64,000 nucleotides of DNA, taken from NCBI GenBank assembly GCA_041398025.1, contig JAWKVM010000026.1, forward strand, positions 80,786 to 144,785, read 5' to 3'. Numbering within the stretch: position 1 is the first letter of the stretch; every line of letters starts with the position of its first letter. Position numbers and translations under genes: made by a program. This document shows positions 1 through 8,800 of the stretch, piece by piece. A model generated the notes under the pieces. That model saw only the letters and a list, made by a program, of their open reading frames with translations. It was not told the DNA's origin and searched no databases. This stretch comes from JANQPX01 sp041398025 (GTDB lineage Bacteria; Pseudomonadota; Alphaproteobacteria; Geminicoccales; Geminicoccaceae).

Positions 1-687
1 GCGATGGACGAGTTTGCTCTTCATCGAGCCGAAGAACCTCTCGCTGCCAATCATCCGACGAATCGGTGCTGCCTGGTCGTCAACCATGTCCGCGGTCGGC
101 TCGTCCAGACAGATCAACGGCGATCGGCACTGCAGCACGCGCGCCACGGCCAGGTAGCGCCGGTCGGCGAAGGTGAGATCGACGAGACGTTCGTCCAGGG
201 AGTCGATCAGATAATCGAGGCCTCTCATCTGCAGCATGGCGTGCAAGGTCTGGATCTGTTCGAGGCGGGTGAGCTGATTGCGGTTTGGCATCCCGTCGAC
301 GAGATAGTCGGTCACGGTGGTGAGCAGTTGCGGCAGCTTCTGCCCAAGGAGAACCGGTTGATTCTCCGGACCGAGCGGCAGTCCTCGATACCGCATCTTG
401 CCGTCGATCCGGACGCTCCCTCCCTGCGTCTGCATCCCGGAGATGACGCGCAGCAGCGTCGATTTTCCGGTTCCGGCAGGACCGAGCAAAGCGAGAACGC
501 CATGCGCTGCGACGTCCAGGGTGACCGAGGTCAGGACCCGGTGCTGGCCGTAGCTGACCGCAATGTCGTCAAGGCTCAATAGCGATCCAGCCCAGCCAGC
601 CGGCGTTCCTTCGATCGAGGGGGCTTCGGACGCCAAGGCCCGGAACTCACGTCCCACGGCCGGCCATTCTCGTCGAGCTCGGGTCAC
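1..687 (-). CDS. ABC transporter ATP-binding protein, partial (3' end beyond left edge)
   Basis: The reverse strand encodes an ABC ATPase domain beginning near residue 37 with LLSLDDIAVSYGQ. It has a Walker A (GPAGTGKST) and a Walker B with its following glutamate (LICLDEP, about position 115). The signature that should read LSGGQ is LTFAD, so the composite ATP site is atypical. The gene runs off the window about 35 residues after Walker B. The start is uncertain: GTG at 687 has a purine-rich stretch upstream, GTG at 657 and TTG at 579 are alternatives, and an in-frame stop lies at 726-728. The roughly 36 residues before the domain look codable but match nothing I know. Partner permease and substrate are not visible. 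Confidence 0.75.
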   Translation of the reverse strand, partial: MTRARREWPAVGREFRALASEAPSIEGTPAGWAGSLLSLDDIAVSYGQHRVLTSVTLDVAAHGVLALLGPAGTGKSTLLRVISGMQTQGGSVRIDGKMRYRGLPLGPENQPVLLGQKLPQLLTTVTDYLVDGMPNRNQLTRLEQIQTLHAMLQMRGLDYLIDSLDERLVDLTFADRRYLAVARVLQCRSPLICLDEPTADMVDDQAAPIRRMIGSERFFGSMKSKLVHR

Positions 688-728
688 CGGCAAGTCGCTG
701 CTTTCCCATGAAGACGGATACAGCGATC

Positions 729-1589
729 AGTAAGGGACCGGCCCGGCCCGGCCAGCGGTGACTCCGAGCCTGATGCAAAAGAACCATTCACACCGACTAC
801 CAAAGTTAACGGATTTGAATGGGCCAGCGGGAGGTTGGACCATCTCATAAACAGAGCGACAACCTACCAGCACAACGATCATCCCTGGTCGTCCTACAGG
901 CGAACATCTAGTAACATGCAACAGAAATTTTGTGTTCATTCAACTTTAGACTGAAATAGCACATTGCAGTCCTGGAAAGATGTAACCTCAGCCATATGAC
1001 GCCTTTGCGCGGAGGAGACGGTCATTCCAGGACGAGAACGTCATCGACGTGCGTGTGGATTCGAACAGCAAAAGCGCCAGCCTTCGTACGGATCAGGGCG
1101 GGATGTCGAGGTGGCGTTGTCCTAACGTCAAAACGCAATCAGTCGGCTTGCTTATCGACTGCAGACGGCCTTCTTGCCGCCAGCGTTACAATGTCTTAAC
1201 CGAATTGTGCCGCGATGTTGATCTGGTCCATGCGATCCTGGGTGTCCATCCACCCGTCACAACAGATGAGGTAAGGCTCCGACTCCCAGGATCGCATGGA
1301 CCAGGTCATGAAGCGTAGCTGCCGGGAGTTAAGGTTTGGTTGACGGTGCGGCGAAATACGCTTGGCGGCATGCTCCCATGACCGAGATCGTTGCGCGATC
1401 GGATGATTCTCCTTGATCGGCAAGGAAAAACAACGAGATACCGTGGCCGTCGCTCGCCGCTGATCGCGATCCGCTGCAATCGCCGAACGATGCGCTTGAT
1501 CGTGCGAATGAATATTGTATGATCGTCTTACCATGACATGAAGCCGTAACAGGCCGTGTCGTGACAAGAACGACATTCGGGGAGGGACC
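729..1589. other. Intergenic region without a convincing gene
   Basis: About 860 bases separate the left-edge ABC gene from the SDR gene. Open frames on both strands are short, rich in Arg, Cys and Ser, and lack ribosome sites. The stretch from about 740 to 980 is clearly more AT-rich than the coding regions and probably carries the promoter of the leftward ABC gene. A long inverted repeat at 1220-1307 is listed separately. The promoter of the rightward transport operon should lie between about 1310 and 1580, but I cannot pick a convincing -35/-10 pair. Confidence 0.5.
1220..1307. repeat. Long inverted repeat, copy 1 of a dispersed family
   Basis: Arms 1223-1242 and 1285-1304 are perfect 20-base reverse complements (key sequence ctggtccatgcgatcctggg) around a 42-base spacer. 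The pairing extends outward by three bases with one G-U. A second copy with nearly the same arms but a different spacer sits at 27131-27214. Conserved arms with an unrelated middle suggest a REP- or MITE-like palindromic element, or a strong RNA hairpin, rather than a chance palindrome. Confidence 0.75.
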
Positions 1590-2339
1590 ATGCAGCGCCT
1601 CAAGGGCAAGGCCGCTTTCGTCACCGGTGGAGGCGGCGGCATCGGCAAGGCGATCGCGCTCGCCATGGCGCGGGAAGGCGCTATCGTGGGGGTCGCCGAC
1701 ATCAATGCCGCGCTGCTCGATCAGACCGTCGCGGAGAACCAGGAACTGCCCCTCCGTGCGATCCCCTGCGACGTCGCCGATCGGGAGGCCGTGAAGGTGG
1801 CCATCGACGGCTTCGCCGAAAAAGCCGGTGGGCTCGATATTCTGGTCAACAACGCGGTGCGCTTTCATTACGTGCCGATCACGGAATTCGATCCCGAGAT
1901 CGCTTCGTCCATGGTCGATAGCGGCCTGAAGGGCGTCTATTGGGGGCTGCAGGCGGCGATACCGCATATCGCGGCGCGGGGTGGGGGCTGCATTCTCAAT
2001 CTCTCCTCGATCGCGGTGCTGATGGCGATCCCGAACGCGTCGGTCTACACATCGATCAAGGGGGCGATCGATGCGCTCACGCGGCAGCAGGCGGCGGAGC
2101 TCGGGCCGAAGGGCATTCGCGTCAATGCGCTGGCGCCTGGCTCGGTGCCGACGCCGGGTGCGAATTCGGTGATCAATGAGGCGGGCTGGGAGACGCGCGC
2201 GAAAAAGTCGGTGCTCGGCATCCTGCCGACCGCCGAGGACATCGCCAACGCCGCCGTCTTTCTCGCCTCGGACGAGGCGCGCGCGATCACCGGCATCACG
2301 CTGGTGATCGACGCCGGCATGACCATCACCGGGCCCTGA
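1590..2339 (+). CDS. SDR-family NAD(P)-dependent oxidoreductase
   Basis: Classical short-chain dehydrogenase of 249 residues, the usual length. The dinucleotide motif TGGGGGIG is at residues 12-19, the NNA motif at 87-89, and the catalytic set is Ser139/140 with Tyr153-x3-Lys157 (YTSIK). The start is set by a GGGAGG box just upstream of ATG. It is cytoplasmic and probably oxidises or reduces an alcohol/keto group of a small metabolite. It is the first gene of a plus-strand run with the LIV-I transporter genes (28-base gap), so its substrate is likely related to what that transporter imports. The substrate cannot be read from the sequence. Confidence 0.9.
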   Translation: MQRLKGKAAFVTGGGGGIGKAIALAMAREGAIVGVADINAALLDQTVAENQELPLRAIPCDVADREAVKVAIDGFAEKAGGLDILVNNAVRFHYVPITEFDPEIASSMVDSGLKGVYWGLQAAIPHIAARGGGCILNLSSIAVLMAIPNASVYTSIKGAIDALTRQQAAELGPKGIRVNALAPGSVPTPGANSVINEAGWETRAKKSVLGILPTAEDIANAAVFLASDEARAITGITLVIDAGMTITGP

Positions 2340-2366
2340 GGTGATGACCGGCAGGCGCGCGATCCC

Positions 2367-3329
2367 ATGAGTGCCACCGAGATCCTGATCGAGAGCATTC
2401 TGCAGGCGGTCGTCGCCGGCGTGTCGCTCGGCGCGATCTATGGGCTGCTCTGCGTCGGTCTGGCGATGATCTTCAGCATCATGCGGGTGATCAACTTCGC
2501 CCAGGGCGACTTCATGATGCTCGGCATGTATGCCGCCTACTACATCCTGATCGGCCTCGGCCTGCAGCCGCTGTTCGGCGATATCGTCGGTCCCTATGTC
2601 GCGATCATGCTGGTGGCGCCGATCCTGTTCGTGTTCGGCTGGGCGATCCACCGCACGCTGATTCGCCAGGTGACCGGCATCCGCACGGCAGAGATGGAGG
2701 CCGAGGGGCATTACGCCCAGCTCATCCTCACGCTCGGCATCGCTCTCGTGCTGCAGAACGGCGCGATGATCCTGTTCGGCGCGAAGCTCTTGTCGGTAAG
2801 GACGCCGCTCGCTTCGGATGCCTGGGTGTTCGGGCCGCTGTTCGGCGACGCCATCCTGATCTTTTTGAACAAGGCGCGCATCGTCGCGGCGATCGCATCG
2901 GTGCTGATCATCCTGCTGCTCTGGCTCGCGATCAGCCGGACCCTGCTCGGCAAGTCGCTGCGCGCCGCCGCCGACAATCCGGAGGCCGCGACCTATATGG
3001 GCATCGACGTCGATCGCGCGCATCGGATCGCGTTTGGCCTGGGCACGGCGATCACCGCGGTTGCCGGCGGCTTTCTCGCGACCAGCTACCCGTTCCATCC
3101 CTTCGTCGGGCTGGAATACGTGATCGTCATGTATGCGGGCGTGGTGCTCGGCGGCATCGGCTCGGTGATCGGCGCGTTCTGGGGCGGGATGACCATCGGC
3201 CTCGTCCAGCAGCTCTCGATCCTGGTGCTCCCCCAGCAGCTTCAGAACGCCACGATCTTCGTGGTCTTCCTGATCATCGTGATCCTAAGGCCGCAAGGCT
3301 TTTTCGGTCGCGTGGCGGAGCGCACCTGA
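2367..3329 (+). CDS. LivH-type branched-chain amino acid/amide ABC permease
   Basis: Inner-membrane permease of 320 residues with about eight hydrophobic segments. It carries the LivH hallmark near residue 35-50 (RVINFAQGDFMMLG) and the conserved Glu-Ala-Ala stretch (AADNPEAATYMGID) before the last transmembrane block. It would pair with the LivM half of the next gene to form the channel. The stop overlaps the next start (TGATGG at 3327-3332), which implies translational coupling. The family imports leucine-type amino acids, amides, urea, or aromatic and other organic acids. Substrate is unassigned. Confidence 0.92.
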   Translation: MSATEILIESILQAVVAGVSLGAIYGLLCVGLAMIFSIMRVINFAQGDFMMLGMYAAYYILIGLGLQPLFGDIVGPYVAIMLVAPILFVFGWAIHRTLIRQVTGIRTAEMEAEGHYAQLILTLGIALVLQNGAMILFGAKLLSVRTPLASDAWVFGPLFGDAILIFLNKARIVAAIASVLIILLLWLAISRTLLGKSLRAAADNPEAATYMGIDVDRAHRIAFGLGTAITAVAGGFLATSYPFHPFVGLEYVIVMYAGVVLGGIGSVIGAFWGGMTIGLVQQLSILVLPQQLQNATIFVVFLIIVILRPQGFFGRVAERT

Positions 3330-5071
3330 TGGATCTCCTGCGCTCGCTCATCCCGTTCTTCATCTTCGCTGCGGTCTATCTGGTGATCGCGCTCTTGGTG
3401 ACCAATTCCTACTACCAGCTGATCATCACTTTAGTGCTGGTCTGGGCGAGCTTCGGGCTCTCCTGGAACATGCTGTCGGGCTATACTGGCCTGATCTCCT
3501 TCGGCCATGCCTCGTTTTTCGGTCTCGGCGCGTTTGCGACGGTGCTCGCCCAGCGCTATCTCGGCATCTCGCCCTGGTTCATGCTGCCGATCTCGGCGCT
3601 GATCGGGGCGGGCGCCGGGCTCCTGATCGGCCTCCCGACCTTTCGCCTGCGCGGCCATTACTTCGCGCTCTCGATGCTCGCCTATCCGCTGGCGTTTTTC
3701 TATACGTTTCAGTGGCTCGGCTATCCCGAGGTCACCGTGCCGCGCGTCCTCGACAATCCGGCGCTCTACATGCAGTTCTCGGACGGACGGGTGTACACGG
3801 TGCTGGCGCTTCTCCTGCTCACCATCATCGTCATCGTCACCCGCATGGTCGAGCGCTCGCGCTTCGGCATGTCCCTGGTGGCGATCAAGCAGAACGAGGC
3901 CGCGGCGGATGCGGCCGGGGTCAACGTGCTCGCCTGGAAGCTGCGCGCGATCGCGGTCTCTGGCGCGATCGCAGGGGCGGTCGGCGCGTTCTACGCGGTG
4001 GTCATCCTGGTGATCACGCCGAACTCCGCCTTCGGCATGCTGGTCTCGGCGCAGGCGCTGACCGTTGCGATGTTCGGCGGTGTCGGCACGGTCTGGGGCC
4101 CGATCATCGGCGCGGCCTTCCTGATTCCGATCGCCGAGACCCTGCATGCCGAGCTCGGCAGCTACCTGCCCGGCATCCAGGGCGTGGTCTACGGGCTTGC
4201 GATCATCGTCCTGATCATCGCAGCACCCGAAGGCGTTTTCTGGAAGGCGCGCGATCTGTTCATGCGGCGCAGCGACACCGAGCGCGAGTTCGAGGACGCC
4301 GATGTCGTCACATTGCCGACGGCGCGTCGCCAGGTCACGGACGAGACCGTGCTCGAAGTATCAGGCGTCTCCAAATCCTTCGGCGGGCTGAAGGCGGTGA
4401 GCGACGTGTCGTTTGCGGTCAAGCGCGGCGAGATATTGGGCATCATCGGGCCGAACGGTGCGGGCAAGACCACGCTGTTCAACGTGCTGAACGGCTTTCA
4501 GAAGCCGGATGCCGGCCGCATCGTCTTGAACGGTGTCGACATCACTGGCCTCAAGCCCCACCAGGTGTGTCTGGCGGGTGCCGGCCGCACCTTCCAGATC
4601 ATGCGCCCGTTCAAGCGCTGGAGTGTCGCTGACAACGTCAAGGTCGGCGCTTATGCGCGCGCCGAGGACGAAGCGGATGCCGAGGCGATCGCGCGGGATG
4701 CCGTCCGCCGGGTCGGCCTGGCGCCGCTGTCCGACCGGATCGCCTCGACACTGACCACCAAGGAGCTCCGGCTGATGGAGCTGGCTCGCGCGGTCGCCGG
4801 CAAGCCCGATCTTCTCTTGCTCGACGAGACCCTGGCCGGGCTCGGCGGTGACGAGGCGAAGCAGGTGGTCGACGTGGTGCGCGGCCTCGCCGCGTCCGGG
4901 CTCACCATCGTGATCATCGAGCACACCATGCAGGCGATGGTGCAGCTCGTCGACCGCTTCGTCGTGCTCGATCACGGCGAGCTGCTGGCGGAAGGGTTGC
5001 CGGAAAACATCACCAGGGATCCGAAGGTGATCGAGGCCTATCTCGGCGCGAAATGGGCGGCCCATGGCTGA
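3329..5071 (+). CDS. Fused LivM-type permease and LivG-type ATPase
   Basis: One 580-residue protein joins two usually separate subunits. Residues 1-310 are a LivM-type permease with many membrane segments and the motif GYTGLISFGHASFFG. A linker follows, then a LivG-type ATPase from about residue 335. Walker A GPNGAGKT is near 374. The signature region reads LTTKELRLMELARA near 475 rather than LSGGQ, and Walker B is LLLLDETLAGLG near 495 with DET in place of DEP. Such fusions occur in this family. The stop overlaps the start of the LivF gene. It would assemble with LivH and LivF in the inner membrane. Confidence 0.92.
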   Translation: MDLLRSLIPFFIFAAVYLVIALLVTNSYYQLIITLVLVWASFGLSWNMLSGYTGLISFGHASFFGLGAFATVLAQRYLGISPWFMLPISALIGAGAGLLIGLPTFRLRGHYFALSMLAYPLAFFYTFQWLGYPEVTVPRVLDNPALYMQFSDGRVYTVLALLLLTIIVIVTRMVERSRFGMSLVAIKQNEAAADAAGVNVLAWKLRAIAVSGAIAGAVGAFYAVVILVITPNSAFGMLVSAQALTVAMFGGVGTVWGPIIGAAFLIPIAETLHAELGSYLPGIQGVVYGLAIIVLIIAAPEGVFWKARDLFMRRSDTEREFEDADVVTLPTARRQVTDETVLEVSGVSKSFGGLKAVSDVSFAVKRGEILGIIGPNGAGKTTLFNVLNGFQKPDAGRIVLNGVDITGLKPHQVCLAGAGRTFQIMRPFKRWSVADNVKVGAYARAEDEADAEAIARDAVRRVGLAPLSDRIASTLTTKELRLMELARAVAGKPDLLLLDETLAGLGGDEAKQVVDVVRGLAASGLTIVIIEHTMQAMVQLVDRFVVLDHGELLAEGLPENITRDPKVIEAYLGAKWAAHG

Positions 5072-5789
5072 AGCAACTTCCCTGCTGGAAGTGCGCGGGT
5101 TGTCCGCGGGCTATGGTGACGTCGCCGTGCTCCACGACGTCTCGATCAGGGTGCCCGCCGGCGCGTTCGTCGCGATCGTCGGGCCGAACGGAGCGGGCAA
5201 GACCACGCTGTTCAAGACGCTCTCCGGCGTGCTGCCGGCGATGGGCGGATCGATCACCTTCGACGGCGAGGATTTTTCCGGTGTGCCCGCCCATGACCGG
5301 CCCCATCGCGGTCTCGCCCATGTGCCCGAGGGACGCCAGATGTTCGCCTCGCTCAGCGTGCGCGAGAACCTGGAGATGGGCGCCTACACGGAAGCTGGGC
5401 GGAAGGCCTGGACCGACAACATCGAAAAAATCTATGCCTGGCTGCCGGTGCTCGCCGAGCGCGCGGACCAGCTCGCCGGGACGCTTTCCGGTGGCGAGCA
5501 GCAGATGCTGGCGATCGGCCGCGGCCTCGCCTCGGCGCCCAAGCTTCTGATGCTGGACGAGCCTTCGATGGGCCTTGCCCCCGCGATCGCCGATTTCGTC
5601 TTCGAAAAGCTGATGGAGATCCGCCGCGACACCGGGCTCACCATTCTCCTGGTGGAGCAGCGGGTCGCCGAGGCGCTGCAGCTCGCCGATCACGGCTATG
5701 TGCTCGAGACCGGCCGCGTGGCGCTCGAGGGCACCCATGAAACGCTGAAGGCCGATGACCGCATTCGCCAAGCGTATCTGGGCATGTAA
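5064..5789 (+). CDS. LivF-type ABC ATPase
   Basis: Second ATPase of the transporter, 241 residues, normal length. Walker A GPNGAGKT is near residue 43, the signature is canonical (LSGGEQQMLAIGR, about 141), and Walker B is LLMLDEPSMGLAP near 160, a sequence typical of LivF. It overlaps the fused LivM-LivG gene by 8 bases. Its canonical signature contrasts with the altered one in the fused partner, so ATP hydrolysis may be asymmetric. Confidence 0.93.
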   Translation: MAEATSLLEVRGLSAGYGDVAVLHDVSIRVPAGAFVAIVGPNGAGKTTLFKTLSGVLPAMGGSITFDGEDFSGVPAHDRPHRGLAHVPEGRQMFASLSVRENLEMGAYTEAGRKAWTDNIEKIYAWLPVLAERADQLAGTLSGGEQQMLAIGRGLASAPKLLMLDEPSMGLAPAIADFVFEKLMEIRRDTGLTILLVEQRVAEALQLADHGYVLETGRVALEGTHETLKADDRIRQAYLGM

Positions 5790-5814
5790 TGCCCGCAAAC
5801 CAAGGGAGGACATC

Positions 5815-7020
5815 ATGAAAAAAACACTGCTCGCCACCGGCTCGATCATAGCGATGGCGCTCGCGACCGCCGCCTCGGCGCAGAATGCCGAACCGGTGCA
5901 GATCGGTCTGATCGCCCCGGTTTCCGGCATCTATGCGCGGCCGGGACAGGTGATGCAGATGGGCGCCGAGCTCGGCATCGAGGACGTGAATGCTGCGGGC
6001 GGCGTCGAATGCCTGGACGGCGCGCCGCTGCAGCTCGAAGTGATCGATTCCGGCGACAGCGTCGAAAAGGCCGCCAACGCCGCCCAGCGCATGGTGGCGG
6101 AGTTTCCGGATCTGGTCGGCGCCACCGGCTCCTATCTCTCGTCGTTCACGCTCGCCGTCACCGAGATCACCGAGCGTGCCAATCTGCCGATGCTGACGCT
6201 GTCCTACTCGGATCAGATCACCGAGCGCGGCTTCAGGAATATTTTTCAGACGTCGGCGACCTCGGGTGCGCAGGCCTCGATCGCGCTGCCGATCATCATG
6301 GACCTGGCGGAGGCGGAGACCGGTACGCGCCCGACTTCGGTGGCGATCATCACCGACAACACCGCGGCCTCGATCTCCTCGGTCGAGCGCATGAAGGGGG
6401 GGCTTTTGGACGAGCTCGGCCTCGAGGTGGCGATGGAAGAAACCTTCACCCCGCCGCTCGCCGATGCCACCTCGCTCGTGCAGCAGGTGCGCACCAGTCA
6501 GCCGGATCTCCTGTTCTTCCTGCCGACGGTGATCTCGGACGCCAATCTGATCCTGCAGAAGATGAAGGAGTTCCGGGTCAAGGTGCCGACCATTTCCTTC
6601 GGCATCGCGATCGCCGAGCCGGAAGTGCTGAACGTCATGGACGCCGGGACCATCGAGGGCGTGATGTCCGCGGTCGCCAATTGGGGCGTGAAGGGCCAGG
6701 AGGAGCTGATCGCGCGCCTGAACGAACGCTATGGCGAGCCCTGGATGACCCAGAACGCGGTCTCGACCTATGGCGACATGTGGATCTTCAAGGCGGCGCT
6801 CGAAAAAGCCTGCTCGCGCGACCGCGAGGCGGTGGCCGAGGCCCTGCGCACCCTGGATGGCGGGCCGAGCACCTACTATCCCGGCGGCACCATCTCCTTC
6901 GACGAGATGGGACGGCGCGAAGGGGCGAGCCTGACCATCATCCAGTGGCAGGACGGCGTGCCGGTGACGATTTTTCCTGACGATCTCGCCGTCGCCACAC
7001 CGGAGTGGCCGAAAAACTGA
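5815..7020 (+). CDS. Periplasmic substrate-binding protein, LIV-I (Peripla_BP_6) family
   Basis: A 401-residue exported binding protein. The signal peptide is MKKTLLATGSIIAMALATAASA with cleavage expected near residue 22. The mature part opens with the family pattern IGLIAPVSGIYARPGQ. The start is fixed by a GGGAGG box 8 bases before ATG 5815; an earlier in-frame ATG at 5755 lies inside the LivF gene and would bury the signal peptide. It is the last gene of the operon and is followed by a strong terminator. It delivers the ligand to the LivH/LivM-LivG/LivF complex. Ligand unknown. Confidence 0.93.
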   Translation: MKKTLLATGSIIAMALATAASAQNAEPVQIGLIAPVSGIYARPGQVMQMGAELGIEDVNAAGGVECLDGAPLQLEVIDSGDSVEKAANAAQRMVAEFPDLVGATGSYLSSFTLAVTEITERANLPMLTLSYSDQITERGFRNIFQTSATSGAQASIALPIIMDLAEAETGTRPTSVAIITDNTAASISSVERMKGGLLDELGLEVAMEETFTPPLADATSLVQQVRTSQPDLLFFLPTVISDANLILQKMKEFRVKVPTISFGIAIAEPEVLNVMDAGTIEGVMSAVANWGVKGQEELIARLNERYGEPWMTQNAVSTYGDMWIFKAALEKACSRDREAVAEALRTLDGGPSTYYPGGTISFDEMGRREGASLTIIQWQDGVPVTIFPDDLAVATPEWPKN

Positions 7021-7086
7021 CCGGAAGAGGGTCGCGCCTGCCTGTTTGAGCTGCATCGCGCTGCCTGATCTCGGAACGAACAAGGG

Positions 7087-7127
7087 CCGCGGGTCTTTCG
7101 CCATGGCGAGCAACCCGCGGTTTTTTT
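7087..7127 (+). terminator. Rho-independent terminator of the first LIV-I operon
   Basis: Stem ccgcgggt (7087-7094) pairs perfectly with acccgcgg (7113-7120) and is followed directly by seven T residues (7121-7127). It lies 66 bases after the binding-protein stop and is oriented for plus-strand transcription. Confidence 0.9.
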
Positions 7128-7217
7128 GACCCGGATCGGAGCCAATCAAATCCCATCTCGAAAAAGGAGAGCCGGCCCGAAGGCCGACTCCCGTCGTTCG
7201 AAGGTGGTTCGTCGGAA

Positions 7218-8291
7218 TCAGTAGAGCGCCATCGGATTGCCCGGCGAGCCGGTCGCGCCGACGATCTTGAGCGGTGCCCAGACGAATAGGAACTCGTTGA
7301 CCCCGTCGGCCAGCAGCGGCTCGAAGTCGAGGTTCTCGATGTTCCAGAGGCCGTGGCGCGCCTGCAGCTCAGTATGGCAGGGCACGGCCTCGCCTTCGAT
7401 CTCGCCCACCGGCTGTGCGTCGTTGGCCGAGGTGTCGCCGCCGGTCAGGATGATCTTCTGCTCGGCGAAATATTCACAGGCACTGCGCCCGAAGCCGGGC
7501 TCGCCGGAGACGAAGGTCTTGGCGCGCTCGGCCTTCTCCTCCGCCGAAAGCGACTGCCATTCGCTGTTCTTCCAGAGATCGCCATGGCCGGTATAGAGGA
7601 AGACGCAGTCGCCCTCGCCGATCGGGTCGAGACCCTGAGCTTCGACCATGCCCTTGATGTCGTCGGCGGTGACGATGCCCGGGCTGTCGGTGCTGGTCGG
7701 GATCGGCAGCGGGTTCACGTTCTTGTATTTGGTGGCATCGAGCAGCACGCCCCGGCAGACGAAGCCCTTCTCCGCGACGTGCTCGACGCCGAGATCGCCC
7801 ATGCCCAAGACCATGTTGCCGGGCCCGCGCTTGTAGGCCGTCTCGCGCTCGCGGCCATTATAGAAATAGTCGCCCTTCGAGGTGCGCACGCCGATATGGC
7901 CGGGCCCGTCGAACTGGGTGCCGACCTGGCCGATCTCGGTCGCGACGAATTCGTCGTGGAACACCAGGCCGTTCGAGCCGAAGGGACCGCCGGTGGGCGT
8001 ACCGGGGATCTTCAAGAGGAAGCCGCGTGCGCCGAAGAACGGGATGTCGCTGGAATAGAGCTTGCCGAGCGTCGCGGTCTTGCCCTGCTTCACCAGCCCG
8101 ACCGCCTTCATCACCATCTCCGGCGTGGTCCGGTTCGGCGAGCCCACTTTGTCGTCAGGACCCCATTCGCTCGGCCACCAGTTCTGCTCGAACGGTGCAT
8201 CGTTGACGCCCTGTGCCGCGACCCCGAGGCTAAAGGCGAGGCATGCGATAGTTGCTGCGCCGCTGACCGCGGCTGTCCTGAAACTCTTCAT
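7218..8291 (-). CDS. Exported cyclase-family (kynurenine-formamidase-like) metal hydrolase
   Basis: A 357-residue protein with an N-terminal signal peptide (MKSFRTAAVSGAATIACLAF then SLGVAAQ), so periplasmic. The core resembles the Cyclase/putative metal-dependent hydrolase family. The metal motif, usually HxGTHxDxPxH, reads QVGTQFDGPGH at about residues 122-132: the Asp and last His remain, while two His are Gln. ATG 8291 is chosen over ATG 8432 because it follows a GGGAGGGA box and begins the signal peptide. It converges with the transport operon. Relatives cleave amides or lactones; the changed metal ligands make the activity uncertain. Confidence 0.8.
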   Translation of the reverse strand: MKSFRTAAVSGAATIACLAFSLGVAAQGVNDAPFEQNWWPSEWGPDDKVGSPNRTTPEMVMKAVGLVKQGKTATLGKLYSSDIPFFGARGFLLKIPGTPTGGPFGSNGLVFHDEFVATEIGQVGTQFDGPGHIGVRTSKGDYFYNGRERETAYKRGPGNMVLGMGDLGVEHVAEKGFVCRGVLLDATKYKNVNPLPIPTSTDSPGIVTADDIKGMVEAQGLDPIGEGDCVFLYTGHGDLWKNSEWQSLSAEEKAERAKTFVSGEPGFGRSACEYFAEQKIILTGGDTSANDAQPVGEIEGEAVPCHTELQARHGLWNIENLDFEPLLADGVNEFLFVWAPLKIVGATGSPGNPMALY

Positions 8292-8800
8292 TGATCCCTC
8301 CCTGATGATGTCGTCGGCGCTTTTGATCAAACGAAGCCGACGTCTTCTTATAGTTAGCGCGCTTGGGAGACCTCTGCCAGAGCGAAGGGGGGCTTCGGTC
8401 CGAGCCCATTCGTGATGGCGGCGCTTAGGCAAGACGGTCCGATCGGGTTGTCGGATTCACTTATCTCTTTTGATACATCTTGCTGGGTCGTCTACGCGCC
8501 AGTAGAGGCGGCCGAATTTCCAGGTAGGTTAGGCTGTTAGCAGATCAACACCGCCAAACCTGAGAACGCGTTCCTAGGGGCAAACCTAACAATTGAAATC
8601 TGCTATGGCTGACAGACCACGCCTTCTTGCCCCGACTCTTCCACTCAGCACCCTTCTGGCAACAGGCTACCTGGTTCGATCAACCATATATTGCAATCGA
8701 TAGCATCCTTATTGCCTGCCGAATAAAATGCGGCAGCCAACACCAAGGCAGATGCACAGCAAATCACAAAAATTCTTAAATTCTGAACCATGGTCAGCGC
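8292..8800. other. Intergenic, AT-richer, no gene seen
   Basis: About 500 bases between the cyclase gene start and the end of the next minus-strand gene. Composition becomes more AT-rich from about 8450 on, marking the edge of an accessory patch. No frame has a ribosome site or family resemblance. The cyclase promoter must lie in the first 150 bases. Confidence 0.5.

Noticed and set aside
727..939. Minus-strand open frame of 70 codons upstream of the left-edge ABC gene
   Set aside because: No ribosome site, no family resemblance, and it lies in the AT-rich stretch likely to be a promoter region.
1329..3098. Long minus-strand open frame opposite the SDR and LivH genes
   Set aside because: Arg/Asp/His-rich translation typical of the antisense of GC-rich genes; the plus-strand SDR and LivH proteins have clear motifs.
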